Shown: positions 61,647-64,000 of the stretch, in pieces
Position numbering within the stretch: the stretch's first letter is position 1
Layout: each line of letters opens with the position of its first letter
Position numbers and translations under genes: made by a program
The notes under the pieces: model-generated
The model's database searches: none
Told to the model about the DNA's origin: nothing
Seen by the model: the letters and a program-made list of their open reading frames with translations, nothing else
NCBI GenBank assembly: GCA_036785325.1
Contig: JAXIVH010000014.1
Coordinates: 62,001-126,000, forward strand
Source: Urophycis tenuis
Taxonomy: Eukaryota; Chordata; Actinopteri; Gadiformes; Phycidae
Length of the DNA: 64,000 nt
Direction of reading: 5' to 3'

Positions 61647-61796
61647 TGCCACATGTAAAGGGGGCAGAGGCATTTTCTTTTGGGTTATTTTTCTTTCTGA
61701 TTGATTAGTTGATTGTGTATTTGTAGAGCCAAGGCAGCGGTGTATAATCCACCATTCGATTTTTGGTAGCACCTTCTCGAGTGTCTTCAGGTGAGG

Positions 61797-62879
61797 ATGG
61801 ATAGTGACGAGATGCAGCAGCTCAGGGAGTTGATCTCACAGCTTAAGGCGGACAATGAGCGGCTCCGGCGAGAGGCCGCTGCGCCTGTGGCAGGCCTTGG
61901 CGGCGCGGCTTCGTCTTCTGGCTCCGCGGCAGGTGTTGCTGCTGCTGTCACGGAGAGGTTGGTAGTGATCCCTAGGGACCGTAAATGTCCCATGTTTAAT
62001 GGTAAGACAGGCATGGGTGTTGTTGAATGGGTGGAAGAAGTCCAGGCATGTGTGCGGGCCCGCCATCTTTCCGTTGTAGATCAAGCCTTATTTCTATATG
62101 ACCACCTAGAAGGAGAAGCAAAGCAGGAAATAAAGTTTCGCTCTGAGGGAGAGCGTAGGGACCCAGCTCAGATCATTGCCATCTTAAGGGAGCTGTATGA
62201 GGGCACCCAGTCTCATGTTACCCTCCAGCAGGCATTCTTTTCTCGGCACCAACAGGAAGGGGAGTCACTTCAAGAGTTCTCCTTAGCTCTTATGGCCCTC
62301 ATGGCGCAAGTTGAGCAACATGCACCGGGTGGGATGCCCAACGCCGGTGTCCTCCTGAGGGATCAGTTTGTAGAGCATGTTCTTGATAGCTCCCTTCGGC
62401 GAGAGCTGAAGCAGTTGGTCCGTCGTCTACCTGACTGTACCCTGTTGGAGTTGCGTAGCGAAGCGATGAGATGGGAGAGAGAAGGTCTACCAGGAGGAGC
62501 TAGGGCGCGTAGCTTTTCATTGCCCACAGCTTATGGCCTCCAATATGGGGTGCAGGGCCGCCTCCAACCGGCCCCTCAGGTCACTCCCCAGCCAATCCCT
62601 CCGGCTGTTACCCAGCCACCAGGTTTGGGTGAGCTAATGGATCTCCTAAAACAGCAACAGGAGCAGCTGAATGGCCTTGCTCAGGCAGTCGCTTCCTTGC
62701 AGGCCCCGCCCGCTCCAGGCCCTGCACCTCGCTTGGCGAGGGGCCGGGGCTATCGGCAACCGGGCTTCTTTCCTAGAAACCCTGAGAGGGTTCACCCTCG
62801 TTGGCGTGCTAATGCTGGCCCAAACGGTGATCCGAATGCAGCCATGCCCCCTCAGTCCTTTCAGCCACAGGGAAACTGA
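61797..62879 (+). CDS. Gag polyprotein of gypsy element
   Basis: 360 codons, ATG at 61797 in strong context (A at -3, G at +4), TGA at 62877. An N-terminal leucine-rich coiled-coil segment (Leu-Arg-Glu-Leu-Ile-Ser-Gln-Leu-Lys) is followed by an Ala/Gly-rich linker and a retrotransposon capsid: Pro-Met-Phe-Asn-Gly, Leu-Glu-Gly-Glu-Ala-Lys-Gln-Glu-Ile, Phe-Phe-Ser-Arg-His-Gln-Gln-Glu-Gly-Glu-Ser-Leu. The C-terminus is Pro/Gln-rich, then Arg/Gly-rich (Arg-Gly-Arg-Gly-Tyr), with no CCHC knuckle. It packages element RNA into cytoplasmic particles. No lesion is seen. Pol overlaps its end in the -1 frame. Confidence 0.92.
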   Translation: MDSDEMQQLRELISQLKADNERLRREAAAPVAGLGGAASSSGSAAGVAAAVTERLVVIPRDRKCPMFNGKTGMGVVEWVEEVQACVRARHLSVVDQALFLYDHLEGEAKQEIKFRSEGERRDPAQIIAILRELYEGTQSHVTLQQAFFSRHQQEGESLQEFSLALMALMAQVEQHAPGGMPNAGVLLRDQFVEHVLDSSLRRELKQLVRRLPDCTLLELRSEAMRWEREGLPGGARARSFSLPTAYGLQYGVQGRLQPAPQVTPQPIPPAVTQPPGLGELMDLLKQQQEQLNGLAQAVASLQAPPAPGPAPRLARGRGYRQPGFFPRNPERVHPRWRANAGPNGDPNAAMPPQSFQPQGN

Positions 62880-64000
62880 AGCCTGCTGAGCTGCAGAGCC
62901 AAAGCTTAGCTGAGGAACCTACAGGCTCACAGCAAGATGTGGCAGCTGGCCTAATTGCTCCCTGTCCGCATGTTAACGTCTCCATTGGGGGAGCTACCAC
63001 TGACTGTTTGGTGGACACTGGGTCCATGGTAACCACCATCACAGAGAGTTTCTTTCTGGAGCATTTTGAACCTTGGGGGCTTGATCGCCTTCGTTCTTGC
63101 CATTGGTTGCAGCTGCGTGCAGCTAACGGCCTGGCCATTCCGTATATAGGCTATCTAGAGTTGGAGGTGGAGTTGTGTGGAAAGGTGATGTCTGGCTGTG
63201 GGATTCTTGTCGTGAGGGACCCCCCTGGCACTGGGTCATCTGTCCCTGGAATCTTGGGGATGAATGTAATCCGCAGGTGCTATAAAGAGCTTTTTGGTGT
63301 GTTCGGGTCCGCCCTATTGGAGTCACCTCCGGTTTCGGGGGCACCTGGTGCAGTCGTTGCGGCCCTCCGGCAGTGCCATCAGTCTGCTACTCAGGTCGTG
63401 TCAGGCCTCGCTGGTTCAGTGAAGGTCCGAGGCAAGCGGACAGTGCGCATACCCGGTGGGGTAACACAGCTGGTCGCCGCTACCTGTCCCGCCCAGTTCT
63501 CTGGTCAGAGTACCTTGTTTGAGCCTCCTGAGTCGGGCCTGCCTGCTGGGCTGCTCGTCTCACCTTGCCTGTTGAAGGTGGTTCAGGGTACAGTGTGGGT
63601 CCCGGTTGTTAATGTGGGGACCGCTGAGGTTCTCCTGTACCAACGAACCAATCTTGGGGCCTTGAAGGAGGCCCAGATTGTCAGCTTGCCCGCAGGAGTG
63701 ACGGAAGTGGGGTCAACCACCGCCACCATCTCTTCTCAGACCGCTGGTCCTTCCATTCTGGATAGGATGGCGTCTTTGGACCTGTCTGCTTTAACCGAGC
63801 CAGAGCAAGCCAGTGTGAAGTCCCTGCTGCAGAAATATAGTTCGGTCTTCGCAGCTCATGATGGAGATTTGGGCTGCACCAATCTTTTATCCCACGATAT
63901 ACCTCTGCTCGATGACGTGCCTGTTCGGCAAAGGTATCGGCGCATACCCCCTTCAGAGTATGAGGCTGTCAAGGCCCATATCAACCAGCTGCTGGAGGCA
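62831..64000 (+). CDS. Pol of gypsy element (protease and start of RT), runs off window
   Basis: Frame -1 to gag, open from 62831 to the window end with no stop. Protease: Asp-Cys-Leu-Val-Asp-Thr-Gly-Ser-Met-Val (63002-63031, catalytic Asp-Thr-Gly), then Ile-Leu-Gly-Met-Asn-Val-Ile (about 63250). A long linker leads to Tyr-Ser-Ser-Val-Phe-Ala-Ala-His-Asp-Gly-Asp-Leu-Gly (about 63837-63875) and Val-Arg-Gln-Arg-Tyr-Arg-Arg-Ile-Pro-Pro (about 63922), the usual lead into gypsy RT. No ATG near its start fits, so expression by frameshifting from gag is likely. Integrase position relative to RT cannot be seen here, but protease runs directly into RT, the standard gypsy order. Confidence 0.9.
62870..62909 (+). 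promoter_or_regulatory. Putative -1 ribosomal frameshift signal
   Basis: Slippery heptamer G-GGA-AAC (62870-62876), in gag frame, abuts the gag TGA. Nine nt later CTGAGCT (62886-62892) can pair with AGCTTAG (62903-62909, one G-U pair) around a 10-nt loop. This fits the X-XXY-YYZ rule plus a downstream stem at normal spacing. Confidence 0.75.

Larger units (their letters stand above)
60176..64000 (+). mobile_element. Ty3/gypsy retrotransposon, 5' part, open reading frames intact
   Basis: Inserted in Penelope-like copy 3. It comprises a 1.45-kb 5' LTR, primer site, intact gag, a putative -1 frameshift site and pol open through protease into the beginning of RT at the window edge. The 3' half and target duplication are outside. 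Confidence 0.88.

Noticed and set aside
61096..61704. 202-codon ORF in the gypsy LTR
   Set aside because: Built on a TG microsatellite and LTR sequence, running over the LTR end and primer site; no domain.
60176..64000. Endogenous retrovirus
   Set aside because: No envelope gene is visible in the window, and Gag lacks retroviral features. Protease/RT motifs are gypsy-type. The 3' half is unseen.

Overview
The window is vertebrate nuclear DNA, almost certainly from a ray-finned (teleost) fish. It holds five tandem immunoglobulin light-chain units of the kappa-like teleost type, in which V lies in the opposite orientation to J and C. V segments (minus strand) carry a 12-bp-spacer recombination signal, J segments (plus strand) a 23-bp-spacer signal, and each C exon ends in Gln-Cys-Ser-Glu. 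The repeats also point to a fish: Rex3/RTE and R4/Rex6-like LINEs, a Penelope-like element, many hAT elements and Ty3/gypsy elements. I cannot name the species.

Layout. Unit 1 (V outside the window): J1 305-342, C1 1166-1488. Unit 2: V2 6188-6649(-), J2 7356-7393, C2 8026-8348. Unit 3: V3 31685-32146(-), J3 32826-32863, C3 33694-34016. Unit 4: V4 46496-46966(-), J4 47667-47704, C4 48543-48865. Unit 5: a second-family pseudo-V 52891-53438(-), V5 55804-56270(-), J5 56962-56999, C5 57832-58154. Every V and J signal points the same way, so each V-J join must occur by inversion, about 1.15 kb within a unit. The rearranged V-J then splices to the C exon about 0.63-0.84 kb downstream. The J segments are identical except for two adjacent bases in one codon at the junction, and V differences fall mainly in the CDRs.

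The intervals between units are built from layered transposons. Intervals 1-2, 2-3 and 3-4 each keep the wreck of a second V gene: its V exon is deleted, its leader intron holds a hAT element (8-bp target duplication TCAGAATA) and its leader exon holds an LTR-element insertion. The pseudo-V of unit 5 keeps the uninterrupted version of all three sites, so it shows the ancestral state. Interval 2-3 has the deepest nesting: hAT > hAT > LTR retrotransposon > hAT > MITE. The LTR element there (14316-23697, minus) has the unusual order Gag-protease-integrase-RT-RNase H and a SCAN-like capsid, matching the Gmr1 group. Penelope-like copies lie downstream of C2, C3 and C5. The window ends inside a young Ty3/gypsy element (60176 onward) with intact gag, a candidate -1 frameshift site at the gag stop, and an open pol frame.

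The host genes form one immune system; nothing else in the window looks like a host gene. Coordinates, splice sites, signals and target duplications were read by eye. Family names for mobile elements rest on recognised motifs, not on a database search.
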